Of a DNA stretch of 21,260 nucleotides, positions 7,147-15,380 are shown piece after piece. Both the position numbers and the translations under genes were made by a program. A model generated the notes under the pieces. It was not told the origin of the DNA and searched no databases. It saw nothing but the letters and a program-made list of their open reading frames with translations. The stretch is from JAZKFT01 sp043760535. Lineage in GTDB: Bacteria > Bacteroidota > Bacteroidia > Chitinophagales > Chitinophagaceae. The stretch's first letter is position 1. Each line of letters begins with the position of its first letter. The DNA lies in contig JAYUOV010000008.1 in NCBI GenBank assembly GCA_043760535.1, positions 1-21,260 of the forward strand, read 5' to 3'.

Positions 7147-7278
7147 ATTGGGAGCAAGAATAATATTGCCAAAGGCATTACCCGTGCCAATGTAAGCGGC
7201 TGGCTCCATGGAATATACCAGGTAGTAATTGTAGTTGCCGATGGTAAAAAGATGAATTATAATGTGGTGAGAATGTAG
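7147..7278 (+). pseudogene. Relic of a type IX secretion C-terminal sorting domain
   Basis: The frame reads IGSKNNIAKGITRANVSGWL then HGIYQVVIVVADGKKMNYNV and VRM, then stops. The sequence x-(I/V)-x-V-S-x-W-x-x-G-I-Y-x-V-x-V-x-x-x-(D/N)-G-K-x-x-x-x-x-V-V followed by the stop is the layout of the type A sorting domain that ends cargo of the Bacteroidota type IX system. Two adjacent stop codons at 7141-7146 close the frame upstream, so the cargo protein is gone. A terminator follows shortly after, consistent with the true 3' end of a lost gene. Confidence 0.55.
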
Positions 7279-7303
7279 AAAATTAATTGGTTTCTTTAGT
7301 AGT

Positions 7304-7342
7304 AAAACTGTTCTACCAAAAAATGGCGGAACAGTTTTTTTT
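7304..7342 (+). terminator. Intrinsic terminator after the sorting-domain relic
   Basis: AAAACTGTTC pairs with GAACAGTTTT, with an inner CCA/TGG pairing, and a T run of eight follows. It lies 26 bases after the stop of the sorting-domain relic and probably belonged to that lost gene. Confidence 0.8.
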
Positions 7343-7463
7343 ATGTGGTTAGTTTGCTAAACCGATACAGGGTGGCTCTTGCTTTAGTGTATAAGGAATG
7401 GAAATCGTAATTGTTAGAATAGTTTTTATGGCAGGTAAAATTTAATGAAGCAAGTAAGCTAAA

Positions 7464-7493
7464 TTTGAACCGCCTCTAATAATTGTAAATTTT
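7464..7493 (+). promoter_or_regulatory. Promoter of the lipoprotein gene at 7526
   Basis: TTTG at 7464-7467 is followed after 18 bases by TAAATTTT at 7486-7493, which matches seven of the eight positions allowed by the Bacteroidota -33/-7 pair (TTTG and TAnnTTTG). The ATG lies 33 bases past the -7 box, a normal leader length. Confidence 0.5.
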
Positions 7494-7525
7494 ATCCGTT
7501 TAATGAATACAAACTAACTTTCTAC

Positions 7526-8275
7526 ATGAGAAATATAAGCATCGCTATCTTTTTGGCACTGTTATTTTTTACTGCATGCAAGGATCAAAAGATAGAACTA
7601 ACATCTCTACCACTTGCCGATTATTGGAAACCTGCCGTAGGTAAATACATTACTTACCGAATGGATTCTACAGTTAGTGTAAATTTTGGATTTGCACTTG
7701 CCATACGTAGTTATCGGGTAAAAGATGTGGTAGATGCCGAAATTATAGATGGCCTCGGCCGTAAGGCATACCGAATACTCCGTACCATTACCGATACAAA
7801 TGGCGTGGCCCCATATAAAGCGAATGCTACTTTTTACACAGTGCCTGTAGGTGCCGATTGGTTAGAACATGTGGATAATAACCTACGGTTTATGAAGCTT
7901 CGGTTTCCGATAAGGGACGGTTTTGAGTGGAAAGGTCATTCTTTTATTGATGCTATTTCTATTAATTCGCCGGTACGGTACCTGGCCGATTGGAATTTTA
8001 CTTACCAGAACGTAGCACTTCCTTACACGGTTTTTGGAAAAAAATTCGACACCACTGTTACAGTTTTACAAAGAGACGAAACCATACCCGACGGACCTTT
8101 TTTACCAAGTGCATATAAGCAACGAAATTTTGGAGTAGAAGTGTATGCAAAAGGCGTGGGGCTTATCTACAAAGAGTTCCTGCATTACATTTATCAGCCG
8201 CCAACGCCAAGCCGTGCAGGATATTACGAAGACGAAAGCTATGGGGTAAAATTGCGAGTGATAGACTATAACTAA
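7526..8275 (+). CDS. Lipoprotein of unknown function
   Basis: The 249-residue product begins MRNISIAIFLALLFFTAC, a lipoprotein signal peptide with the lipidated cysteine at residue 18 (FTAC). The cysteine is followed by KDQKIE, a charged stretch that could serve as a surface-export signal in Bacteroidota, though it is not a clean match. The remainder (for example PAVGKYITYRMDSTV, GRKAYRILRTI, YAKGVGLIYKEFLHY) looks like a beta-rich single domain. I remember unnamed Bacteroidota lipoproteins with this DYW..-G-KY-x-TYR-x-D-S opening but cannot name a family. It stands alone, with its own promoter upstream and a long spacer after it. Confidence 0.8.
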   Translation: MRNISIAIFLALLFFTACKDQKIELTSLPLADYWKPAVGKYITYRMDSTVSVNFGFALAIRSYRVKDVVDAEIIDGLGRKAYRILRTITDTNGVAPYKANATFYTVPVGADWLEHVDNNLRFMKLRFPIRDGFEWKGHSFIDAISINSPVRYLADWNFTYQNVALPYTVFGKKFDTTVTVLQRDETIPDGPFLPSAYKQRNFGVEVYAKGVGLIYKEFLHYIYQPPTPSRAGYYEDESYGVKLRVIDYN

Positions 8276-8683
8276 TGGAGGGTAGCTAAAGCATAGGCTT
8301 GTACTGTTTTGTCTTTTTGGTTCTACAGAATTTAGTGTGGAAATGCATCTAAATACCCATGAAAAAACTGAATTATATTGATAAAATTATTGGGGTTTGT
8401 ACATCCTCTGTCAATTGTTTTTAGGATTCACAACTCGTAAATGAAACTTTTTGATTTCTGACTAATTTACTAAATCTTGGATTCAAGTAATTAAGGCAAT
8501 TTTTTAAGTTGTTTAATTTTATAATAATACACTTAAAAAAACCGCCAAGCCCAATTAGCCTAAAGCCCCCACATGGTTTATAAGTGCATATTGGCGAATT
8601 GTGCCTGGCCATTGCCCTTTTATTCAATTGTTAAAAAAATTGCATTTAATACTTAAATTCAATTACTATAATCTATCAGCATC
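8276..8683. other. Spacer without a recognisable gene
   Basis: About 400 AT-rich bases with only short frames on either strand. The block at 8535-8620 is more GC-rich and has no coding pattern I trust. No clear terminator was found for the upstream lipoprotein gene and no clean promoter box before 8684. Confidence 0.45.
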
Positions 8684-9316
8684 ATGAAAAAACTTGTCAT
8701 CCTTCTTTCAATCTGTACTAGTTCAGTATTTGCCCATAACCTTACTGGCGAAAAAAAAGCAGCTAAAGATGCGGCTGTAACTTTTCTTAACTGGTATAAA
8801 ACCGGGTACAAGGGTTTTAATAAATTTGATCTGTATTGTACTGTAAAACCCAAAACCGAAGGCCCGCCTTATGTAATAAACTGGAAAAATGTGGACAAGC
8901 ATTATGCTTGGATTAAAACAAATGCTCCCATGTTTGCAAAAGCATTTATTAAAAATGAAAAGCAGTTTTTTGACTATAGCAATCAGATGTTTAAACAATA
9001 TCCCGACGAAGAAATGGCACAGGGTTTTGATTACGACCGAATATTAGGATCGCAGGAAGATGTGGCAATAACTTTACGGGAAGGCTGGTTAAAAAAAGGC
9101 CTGATTTGGCAGGTAAAAATGGTTAGTAGCACGGAAGCCGAAGTAGGCATAAAAGAAAAAGGTATGGCCGATGATGGTAGCAGCAATCGGTTTTTAATGG
9201 TAAAAGAAAATGGCCAATGGAAGGTAGCTTTACCACCCGGAATGTTTGGTGTGCCACCTTTCGAAAAAAAACAAACAAATAAAAAACAGGATGAAGATTT
9301 ATATAACCTACGATAA
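8684..9316 (+). CDS. Secreted protein, NTF2-like (DUF3828/DUF4878 type), unknown function
   Basis: The 210-residue product opens MKKLVILLSICTSSVFA, a Sec signal peptide cleaved before HN. After it, KDAAVTFLNWYKTGYKGFNK (28-47) resembles the first helix of NTF2-like DUF3828/DUF4878 proteins. Near the end SNRFLMVKENGQWKVALPPG (168-187) is the usual strand pair closing that fold. The C-terminal tail is Lys/Gln/Asp rich. It probably acts in the periplasm as a binding or accessory protein. Its last 26 bases overlap the start of the YcxB-like gene, so the two are cotranscribed. It keeps its frame through A8 runs at about 8751 and 9265. Confidence 0.7.
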   Translation: MKKLVILLSICTSSVFAHNLTGEKKAAKDAAVTFLNWYKTGYKGFNKFDLYCTVKPKTEGPPYVINWKNVDKHYAWIKTNAPMFAKAFIKNEKQFFDYSNQMFKQYPDEEMAQGFDYDRILGSQEDVAITLREGWLKKGLIWQVKMVSSTEAEVGIKEKGMADDGSSNRFLMVKENGQWKVALPPGMFGVPPFEKKQTNKKQDEDLYNLR

Positions 9317-9773
9317 GCCCAGAGTAATACAGGCATTGCGGTATCATTTTATTAGCCGCAAAGAAATTAGAATATTGCTGATAGCTGTAAACGTATTTGC
9401 AGTGCTAGCTGCCGTTTTATTTTATAGTAAAAAAATATCTCCGCTGGCTTTTATGGTTGCATCTTTTTTGTGGTTTGTGCTCATGCTCACTTTTTGGTTT
9501 TGGCTACCACGAACTATTTACAAACGTAGCTCCACCTTTCAGGAAAATATCGAAATGGATTTGCAAGACAAAGGCATTTTTCTAAAAACCGGCCGTGGCG
9601 TGGCCGAATGGGCGTACAACCGTTTTCAGTACTATATCGAAAGCCCCAACTTTTTTCATTTATATATAAACGATAAATCGTTTTTTATAATACCAAAAGA
9701 TGCCTGTGTAGAAGAGACGGATACAGTAGAAGTAAGAAAGTTACTGACGGATAAAATTGGAAGAAAGAAATGA
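9291..9773 (+). CDS. YcxB-like membrane protein
   Basis: Starting at the ATG at 9291 (MKIYITYDKPRV) the product has 160 residues. An upstream ATG at 9246 is possible but lies deep inside the previous gene and adds a basic stretch foreign to the family. Two hydrophobic segments (about residues 28-48 and 51-73) are followed by a cytosolic domain with TFQENIEMDLQDKGIFLKTG, EWAYNRFQYYIES and FFIIPKDAC. This is the pattern of the YcxB-like C-terminal domain, where a membrane hairpin carries a small PH-like domain. Function unknown. It overlaps the upstream secreted protein gene by 26 bases, indicating translational coupling. Confidence 0.75.
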   Translation: MKIYITYDKPRVIQALRYHFISRKEIRILLIAVNVFAVLAAVLFYSKKISPLAFMVASFLWFVLMLTFWFWLPRTIYKRSSTFQENIEMDLQDKGIFLKTGRGVAEWAYNRFQYYIESPNFFHLYINDKSFFIIPKDACVEETDTVEVRKLLTDKIGRKK

Positions 9774-9982
9774 TAGTATGACATACGGATGGTGAATAAT
9801 ATATTAATATACAACTATGTTAGAACTGCGTTGTAAAAAAAGTGCAGGGTTTAGCAATGTTTTACAGAAGATGCCGAAACCAAAGACGTGATTCATTATT
9901 TATTAACTGCTGGTATGTATTTACAATTAGAAACCGCCATTGCTACACTACATTTCCGATAGTAGAAATTTTCTTTTTCATT

Positions 9983-10414
9983 TTAGCCCAGCTTTTTTTC
10001 CATTACATGGTGCGGTACACTTACCTCAATAAATCCGTCGCCATTTATTGCAAACCCGCATCTTTCGTAAAAACCAATGGCGGTGTCACGGGCATTCATG
10101 GTTAATTTTTTATAGCCTTTATCCCGAGCTAGTGTTTCGGCAAAATTCATTATCGCCTGGCCAATGCCTTTGCCCTGCAGGTTATTTTTTACAGCCATTT
10201 GCCGCAGTTTTACGGTGTCGTAAGCAGTTTGGGTAAGCAGGCAGCAGCCCAGTATTTCGTCTTCGTCAAAGGCAGCAATCAGTATATCATCCTTTTCTTT
10301 TTCCAGGTCTTCTTTGGTAAAATGCAAACCTAGAGGCTTACGCAGTATTTCATTCCTCAAGTTAACCATCTGGGTATATTCTTTAGTGCCGTGGTCTATT
10401 TGCTTTAATGCCAT
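9983..10414 (-). CDS. GNAT family N-acetyltransferase
   Basis: The 143-residue protein is one GNAT domain. VKLRQMAVKNNLQGKGIGQAI (split here as VKLRQMAV, 68-75, and LQGKGIGQAI, 79-88) is motif A with the Q-x-x-G-x-G acetyl-CoA pyrophosphate loop at 80-85. NARDTAIGFYERCGF (107-121) is motif B. The end GFIEVSVPHHVMEKKL resembles the ElaA/YjcF-like subgroup, whose substrates are unknown. The start is the first in-frame ATG. It lies about 160 bases downstream of upp on the same strand, so a shared transcript is possible. Confidence 0.9.
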   Translation of the reverse strand: MALKQIDHGTKEYTQMVNLRNEILRKPLGLHFTKEDLEKEKDDILIAAFDEDEILGCCLLTQTAYDTVKLRQMAVKNNLQGKGIGQAIMNFAETLARDKGYKKLTMNARDTAIGFYERCGFAINGDGFIEVSVPHHVMEKKLG

Positions 10415-10572
10415 GCACTAAAAGTAAAATTGTAAATGCTAAATTCCAAATAATTGAAAAATGAAATGGACGAAAGGTATTTTTATAATGCCAAGCATAC
10501 ACAAATACACGTACTTTTCAATAAATTAGGATTCAGAAATCCAACATCATAAATCACAATGCACAAATCTTT

Positions 10573-11229
10573 TTACATCTGCATCTTACTGCCAAAAGCC
10601 AAATCCCCCGCATCGCCAAGACCCGGAACTATATAACCTTTGGCCGTAATTTCATCATCTATATCGCCACACCAAATGGTAATACCCGGATGCTCTCTTA
10701 ATAATAATTCTACGCCAATGGTACTGGCTATAGCACATACCACATGTATTTGTATTGGCATGCCTTCGGCTTTTAGGTGGCTAATGGTTTTTACCAGCGA
10801 AGCCCCGGTTGCCAGCATAGGGTCGCAAATAATAAGTATGCGGCCATCTAGTTCGGGGGTGCTCAGGTATTCCAAGCTTATCTCAAAACTATCGTCTCGG
10901 GTATGTTTGCGGTAGGCACTTGCAAAAGCGTTATCTGCCCGGTCGAAATAGTTTAATAGGCCAGTATGCATGGGCAGCCCAGCTCGTAAAATAGTAGCAA
11001 TTACTGGCTGCTGCTTTAAGCGTTTGGATGCATGGGTGCCAAGTGGCGTTTCTACTTCTACCAATTCCCATGGTAGTTGCTTACTTATTTCGTAGCCTAT
11101 TACTTCGGCAATGCGTTCTATATTGCGGCGAAACCGCATTCTGTCTTGCTGAATGGTTACATCCCGCAGTTCGCTTACCCAATTACTTACAAGGCTGTGT
11201 TCGATGCTAAGGTTGTGTACCATGTTCAT
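10573..11229 (-). CDS. upp: Uracil phosphoribosyltransferase
   Basis: Upp salvages uracil by reaction with PRPP to form UMP in the cytoplasm. The 218-residue product has the PRPP-binding loop ICDPMLATGAS (134-144) and the uracil-binding C-terminal stretch GYIVPGLGDAGDLAFG (198-213). Both are close to family consensus. TILRAGLPM (79-87) is the usual beta-strand/loop region. Translation may start at Met1 or at Met3 (MVHNLS), since the two are adjacent; related proteins often begin near Met3. No terminator is evident between it and the GNAT gene. Confidence 0.95.
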   Translation of the reverse strand: MNMVHNLSIEHSLVSNWVSELRDVTIQQDRMRFRRNIERIAEVIGYEISKQLPWELVEVETPLGTHASKRLKQQPVIATILRAGLPMHTGLLNYFDRADNAFASAYRKHTRDDSFEISLEYLSTPELDGRILIICDPMLATGASLVKTISHLKAEGMPIQIHVVCAIASTIGVELLLREHPGITIWCGDIDDEITAKGYIVPGLGDAGDLAFGSKMQM

Positions 11230-11613
11230 GTGCAGGATATTTTTTTAGTTTTAGAAATATAAAAATTGGGATGTTTAATTGTAAACGAAATTGAATGTTT
11301 GGGGTTAGATTTTCAAATAAAAATATAAGGGTTTCATTGTAGCTCGTAACCTATGCAACACTGGTGTGGTGGATTCACTTTGGTTTTTTTATGCCAGTAC
11401 CATAGTTTATACAGATACATTAACGTATAAAGGAGGCCGGAAAGGCTACTAGCAGGGCTGTGCACCGGCAGTAGTAGGTTACAGGTGTGAGCCCCAAAGA
11501 CACGCCCTGTATTTAATGTGTGGTAATAACTTACAGTGTATGGCCCAGCCCCATGGTAATGCCCAACTTATTATTATGGCTTTTTTACATTGCAAATTTT
11601 TTTTCTAATTGCT
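11230..11613. other. Spacer with a GC-richer block, no assigned gene
   Basis: The interval upstream of upp is AT-rich except for about 11428-11520. There CTACT and AGTAG, and GCCGG and CCGGC, can pair across short distances. On the minus strand a frame of nearly 80 codons crosses the block, but its composition (Cys, His, Tyr, Pro rich) and lack of a plausible start make it doubtful. It may be a dispersed repeat or a fossil gene. Confidence 0.35.
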
Positions 11614-11775
11614 TTATTTTTTACTTGTAAAATAGCGCCATTTGCCTTTGTAGATAAAGGCTGTTACGAAGGTGTTTTTGGCACCCAGCTTTCTACCTGT
11701 GGTTTGTTTTTTATTATCCACATCATTGGTTTGCAATACCTGTAATGCGGTTTCTTGGGTTTGGGTCACAGTATT
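11614..11775 (-). pseudogene. 3' fragment of a decayed gene
   Basis: The frame reads NTVTQTQETALQVLQTNDVD, then NKKQTTGRKLGAKNTFVTAF, then IYKGKWRYFTSKK and a stop. A TGA directly precedes it. The overlapping frame upstream on the same strand (end near 11766, containing NTSIVSKAVFEIL) would join with one base shift. The hydrophilic, well-balanced composition and regular ending look like a real protein terminus. I do not recognise the family. The ~430 bases upstream (to 12208) hold only interrupted frames. Confidence 0.4.
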
Positions 11776-12208
11776 TCAAACACTGCTTTGCTTACAATAC
11801 TGGTATTGTTTTGTAATAATATAGGCAGCTTAATTATTACAATGGTGTTTGGTTTACTGCATTTTTCCCTATCCAGATATATTTTATATCCATGGTTTTG
11901 TATTTTAATATATATGGGTAAATAATATAAGACGTGACTACCTGTAGGGTTTTTCTGATGACTTTTTTTGCATACGGGGTGCTGTTTTCTGCTGGTAGGC
12001 ATAAGATGTTATTATCACTCGCTGCTGCGTTTGTTTTGATAGTATAAACATGCTAAGCAAGCAAACCTTTTTTATTCAGCAATTTATAAAAAGAGCTTTT
12101 TGAATGAGTATGTGGCTGCAAGTGGGTTTAAAAAAAATAATTTTTATAGTTAGAAGTATTCATAAAGCGCTGTTTTGGGAAATAGTTTCATTTTTGTAGG
12201 CAACAAAA

Positions 12209-12718
12209 ATGATTATGCAACACTTAGAAACCAATTTGGCCACAATAGCTGGGCTTGCAGAAGATAGAGAAGATGAAAACTGGGAATTTCGCAGTTTTCT
12301 TAAGGGTAGAGACAGTAGTATAATAGATGAACATGTACATAGGCTTAATAAAGAAATAGCGGCACAGATAGATTGTACAGCCTGCGGTAATTGCTGCAAA
12401 ACTTTTATTATTAGCGTGGAGCCGGAAGAACTAGAGCCACTTGCTACACATCTTGGCCAGCCAGTACATGAGGTAAAGGAAAAATATATAGAACAAAGTA
12501 GCGAAGGCAATTTTATCATTAACACAATTCCATGCCATTTTCTCAGTAATAATAAATGCAGTATTTACGACCATCGGTTCTCCACTTGCCGGAAATTTCC
12601 ACATTTAGACAAGGATGATTTTACACAACGGTTAATAAGTGTAATTAAGAACTATGAAATATGCCCAATTGTGTTTAACGTTTTTGAGGCATTAAAACTT
12701 GAAATGAATTTTAGGTAA
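12209..12718 (+). CDS. YkgJ-family cysteine cluster protein
   Basis: The 169-residue protein has the family's metal-binding cysteine set. CTACGNCC (56-63) carries Cys56, 59, 62 and 63. Cys109 (IPCHF), Cys117 (NKCSIY) and Cys127 (STCRKFP) follow, and a final Cys152 (ICPIVFN). The order C-x2-C-x2-CC, P-C, C-x-IY, R-P/S-x-x-C-R-x-FP is that of the UPF0153/YkgJ zinc or iron-sulfur cluster proteins. Their role is not firmly established. The Met at 12215 (MQHLE) is an alternative start. It is cytoplasmic, with no signal peptide. It precedes fusA, which has its own promoter. Confidence 0.88.
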   Translation: MIMQHLETNLATIAGLAEDREDENWEFRSFLKGRDSSIIDEHVHRLNKEIAAQIDCTACGNCCKTFIISVEPEELEPLATHLGQPVHEVKEKYIEQSSEGNFIINTIPCHFLSNNKCSIYDHRFSTCRKFPHLDKDDFTQRLISVIKNYEICPIVFNVFEALKLEMNFR

Positions 12719-12775
12719 AGAATAAGCGCTATGCCATTCAAAGGAGGCTTTTCCACAGTGTTCATTTAACCAAAA

Positions 12776-12802
12776 TTTGTAAACTGCTATTCCTTACCTT
12801 TG
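12776..12802 (+). promoter_or_regulatory. Promoter upstream of fusA
   Basis: TACCTTTG at 12795-12802 is an exact Bacteroidota -7 box. TTTG at 12776-12779 lies 15 bases before it, somewhat closer than the usual 18-21, so it may not be the true -33 element. Transcription would start near 12809, about 230 bases before the fusA ATG. Confidence 0.6.
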
Positions 12803-12808
12803 CGGCCT

Positions 12809-13039
12809 TGAAAAACGGGGTATTGGCCAAACTACACTCATTTAAAATTGGGTATAATACCAATGGAAAACTGAGTACCTGATTGAACACTGTATCAATA
12901 TCAGTGAATAACACCGCAGAGAGAGAAGCCCAGTAGGATTTATAAACACGAATGGAGCGTCGCCAATGTCGCCCAATCAGGGAACAAAAGCCAGGCTCAT
13001 AAAGAAACAAAACACGTAAACAATTAAACCATTTATAAA
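12809..13039 (+). other. Long untranslated leader of fusA
   Basis: If the promoter at 12776-12802 is used, about 230 untranslated bases precede fusA. Short inverted repeats are visible, such as ATTGG/CCAAT around 12848-12866. No known riboswitch or ribosomal-protein leader was recognised. The leader could carry translational feedback or just be unusually long. Confidence 0.4.
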
Positions 13040-15190
13040 ATGGCAGACTTAAGGTATCAGAGAAATTTTGGTATTGCGGCACACATCGATGCCGGTAAAA
13101 CCACTACTACAGAGCGTATTCTGTATTACACTGGCGTTAACCACAAGATTGGTGAGGTGCACGATGGTGCGGCTACCATGGACTGGATGGCACAGGAGCA
13201 GGAAAGAGGTATCACCATTACTTCCGCTGCTACTACGTGCTTTTGGAATTTTCCAATGGCAAACGGTAAGCCTTTGCCGGATACCAAGAAGTACAAGTTC
13301 AACATCATTGATACCCCCGGCCACGTGGATTTTACCGTAGAGGTAGAGCGTAGCCTTCGTGTTTTGGATGGTTTGCTGGCTTTGTTTTGTGCCGTTAGTG
13401 GTGTAGAACCTCAAAGTGAAACCGTTTGGCGCCAGGCCAACCGTTATAAAGTACCCCGTATTGGTTTTGTAAACAAAATGGACCGTAGCGGTGCCGACTT
13501 CCTCAACGTGGTAAAACAGGTTAGAGAAATGTTGGGCGCCAAAGCCGTGCCTTTGCAATTGCCAATTGGTGCCGAAGATAATTTTACAGGTGTGGTAGAT
13601 CTCATTACCATGAAAGGCATGGTGTGGGATGAAGCCGGACAAGGCATGACTTTTAACGAAGTGCCGATTCCTGCAGATATGATTGATGAAGTAAACGAAT
13701 GGCGCCAGGTGTTGATTGAAGCCGTGGCCGAATATGACGAGAAACTGTTAGAGAAATTCTTCGACGATCCTAATACCATTTCTGAAGATGAGGTACATGA
13801 TGCGATCCGTAAGGCAACCATCGATCTTTCTATCATCCCGATGATGTGTGGTTCCTCTTTTAAAAACAAAGGTGTACAAACAGCACTAGATGCTGTTGTT
13901 CGCTACCTGCCCGGCCCGCTGGATATTGAAGCGGTAACTGGTACCAACCCCGATACCGGCGAAGAGTTATTGCGTCATGCAGATCCAAAAGGTCCGTTTG
14001 CAGCATTGGCCTTTAAAATCATGACCGATCCTTTCGTAGGTCGTCTGGCATTCTTCCGGGCTTATAGCGGAAGGTTGGATTCTGGTTCGTATGTATTGAA
14101 CACCCGTACAGGTAAGAAAGAGCGTATCAGCCGTATTATGCAGATGCACGCCAACAAACAAAATCCTGTTGACTACATTGAAGCTGGCGATATTGGAGCA
14201 GCAGTAGGTTTTAAAGACATCAAAACCGGTGATACTTTATGTGCCGAAGATTTCCCGATTGTATTGGAAGCGATGACTTTCCCAGAGCCAGTTATCTCTA
14301 TTGCCGTGGAGCCCAAAACACAGGTGGACGTGGATAAAATGGGTATGGCCATTGCCAAACTGGTAGAGGAAGATCCTACCCTGCGTGTACGCACCGATGA
14401 AGAAACAGGACAAACCATCCTTAGCGGAATGGGCGAATTACACCTGGAGATTATCGTTGACCGTATGAAACGTGAATTTAAAGTGGAGATCAATCAAGGT
14501 GCACCAATGGTGGCCTATAAAGAAGCATTCAGACAAACTGTTGCCCACCGTGAGGTTTACAAAAAGCAAACGGGTGGTCGTGGTAAGTTTGGTGATATTG
14601 ATTTTGAAATAGGCCCATCAGATGCTGAGTGGTTAAAAGAAAACCCGGCTGGTGGTTTACAGTTTGTAAACGAAATACATGGTGGTAGTATTCCAAAAGA
14701 ATTCATCCCGCCAATTATTAAGGGCTTTACTGCTTGTATGACTACAGGTGTACTGGCTGCCTACCCAATTGTAGATATGAAAGTGCGTGTGCTAGACGGT
14801 AGTTACCACGATGTGGATAGTGATGCCATCAGCTTTGAGTTGTGTGCCAAAAGTGGTTTCCGCGAAGCTGGCCGCAAAGCCAAGCCGGTATTATTGGAGC
14901 CGATTATGAAGATTGAAGTTATTACCCCCGACCAATACATGGGTGATGTAACTGGTGACCTGAACCGCCGCCGTGGTATGCTGGAAGGTATGGACAGCCG
15001 CAACAATGCACAGGTTATTAAAGCCAAAGTGCCATTAAGCGAAATGTTTGGTTATGTAACCCAACTGCGTTCCTTATCAAGCGGCCGTGCATCAAGCACC
15101 ATGGAATTTAGCCATTACGCTCCTGCCCCTAACAACGTGGCAGAAGAGATTATTGCAAAGAGCAAGGGTAAGGTGAAAGTGGATGATTAA
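13040..15190 (+). CDS. fusA: Translation elongation factor G
   Basis: EF-G is the ribosomal translocase GTPase. The 716-residue product has every G-domain motif: AHIDAGKTT (14-22, P-loop), RGITI (56-60, switch I), DTPGH (91-95), NKMD (145-148) and GSS near 275. Later domains are complete, including MGELHLEI and GGRGKFGD (domain IV start), and SLSSGRASSTMEF near the C-terminus, with the usual acidic/basic tail. Codon use is GC-richer than the flanking spacers, as expected for a highly expressed gene. The usual str-operon neighbours rpsL, rpsG and tuf are absent, so this is either a stand-alone main copy or a second EF-G; the close match to canonical motifs favours a functional translocase. Confidence 0.97.
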   Translation: MADLRYQRNFGIAAHIDAGKTTTTERILYYTGVNHKIGEVHDGAATMDWMAQEQERGITITSAATTCFWNFPMANGKPLPDTKKYKFNIIDTPGHVDFTVEVERSLRVLDGLLALFCAVSGVEPQSETVWRQANRYKVPRIGFVNKMDRSGADFLNVVKQVREMLGAKAVPLQLPIGAEDNFTGVVDLITMKGMVWDEAGQGMTFNEVPIPADMIDEVNEWRQVLIEAVAEYDEKLLEKFFDDPNTISEDEVHDAIRKATIDLSIIPMMCGSSFKNKGVQTALDAVVRYLPGPLDIEAVTGTNPDTGEELLRHADPKGPFAALAFKIMTDPFVGRLAFFRAYSGRLDSGSYVLNTRTGKKERISRIMQMHANKQNPVDYIEAGDIGAAVGFKDIKTGDTLCAEDFPIVLEAMTFPEPVISIAVEPKTQVDVDKMGMAIAKLVEEDPTLRVRTDEETGQTILSGMGELHLEIIVDRMKREFKVEINQGAPMVAYKEAFRQTVAHREVYKKQTGGRGKFGDIDFEIGPSDAEWLKENPAGGLQFVNEIHGGSIPKEFIPPIIKGFTACMTTGVLAAYPIVDMKVRVLDGSYHDVDSDAISFELCAKSGFREAGRKAKPVLLEPIMKIEVITPDQYMGDVTGDLNRRRGMLEGMDSRNNAQVIKAKVPLSEMFGYVTQLRSLSSGRASSTMEFSHYAPAPNNVAEEIIAKSKGKVKVDD

Positions 15191-15192
15191 AG

Positions 15193-15215
15193 CCCCCACA
15201 ATACCCCGGTGGGGG
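15193..15215 (+). other. GC-rich hairpin directly after fusA
   Basis: CCCCCAC (15193-15199) pairs with GTGGGGG (15209-15215) around a nine-base loop, two bases after the stop codon. There is no T run, so it is probably a transcript-stabilising structure ahead of the true terminator. Confidence 0.6.
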
Positions 15216-15240
15216 ATGACAATGAATAGTACATAGAAAG

Positions 15241-15271
15241 AATCCCATCTCGAAAGAGGTGGGATTTTTTT
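15241..15271 (+). terminator. Intrinsic terminator of fusA
   Basis: AATCCCATCTC pairs with GAGGTGGGATT (11 pairs with one G-T) around a GAAA tetraloop, followed by T7. This is a textbook terminator about 50 bases after fusA. Confidence 0.95.
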
Positions 15272-15276
15272 GTGTT

Positions 15277-15380
15277 GGGCGTAACCCCGGCGAAAACCGG
15301 CCGGGGTCGGGCTTTACGCTACAATTTTTTTTGGCCGAAAGCCATAGCCAAAAAAAGATTTTCGCTGCAATCCCTTACGC
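15277..15380 (+). repeat. Dispersed structured repeat, copy B
   Basis: This 104-base element begins GGGCGTAACCCCGGC and ends AATCCCTTACGC and matches the minus strand of 5451-5555 almost base for base outside the loops. Its ends pair (GCGTAA/TTACGC). The first inner stem is ACCCCGGC/GCCGGGGT, where one pair is swapped from C-G to G-C relative to copy A. The second is a T run plus GGC pairing with GCC plus an A run. It starts five bases after the fusA terminator. Confidence 0.85.

Noticed and set aside
8421..8627. Minus-strand gene in the spacer before 8684
   Set aside because: Composition is irregular, no start context or family pattern, and it crosses an apparent non-coding GC-richer block.
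9246..9290. A YcxB-like start at 9246
   Set aside because: It would extend 70 bases into the preceding gene and add a basic stretch; the ATG at 9291 begins the recognisable domain.
9817..9960. Small gene between the YcxB-like and GNAT genes
   Set aside because: Two short frames (MLELRCKKSAGF and EDAETKDVIHYLL) could join with a shift, but neither resembles a known protein and the spacer is short.
12160..12525. Minus-strand frame opposite the YkgJ gene
   Set aside because: It is the antisense reading of a gene with clear cysteine motifs; Ser/Leu-rich low-complexity content is typical of such readings.
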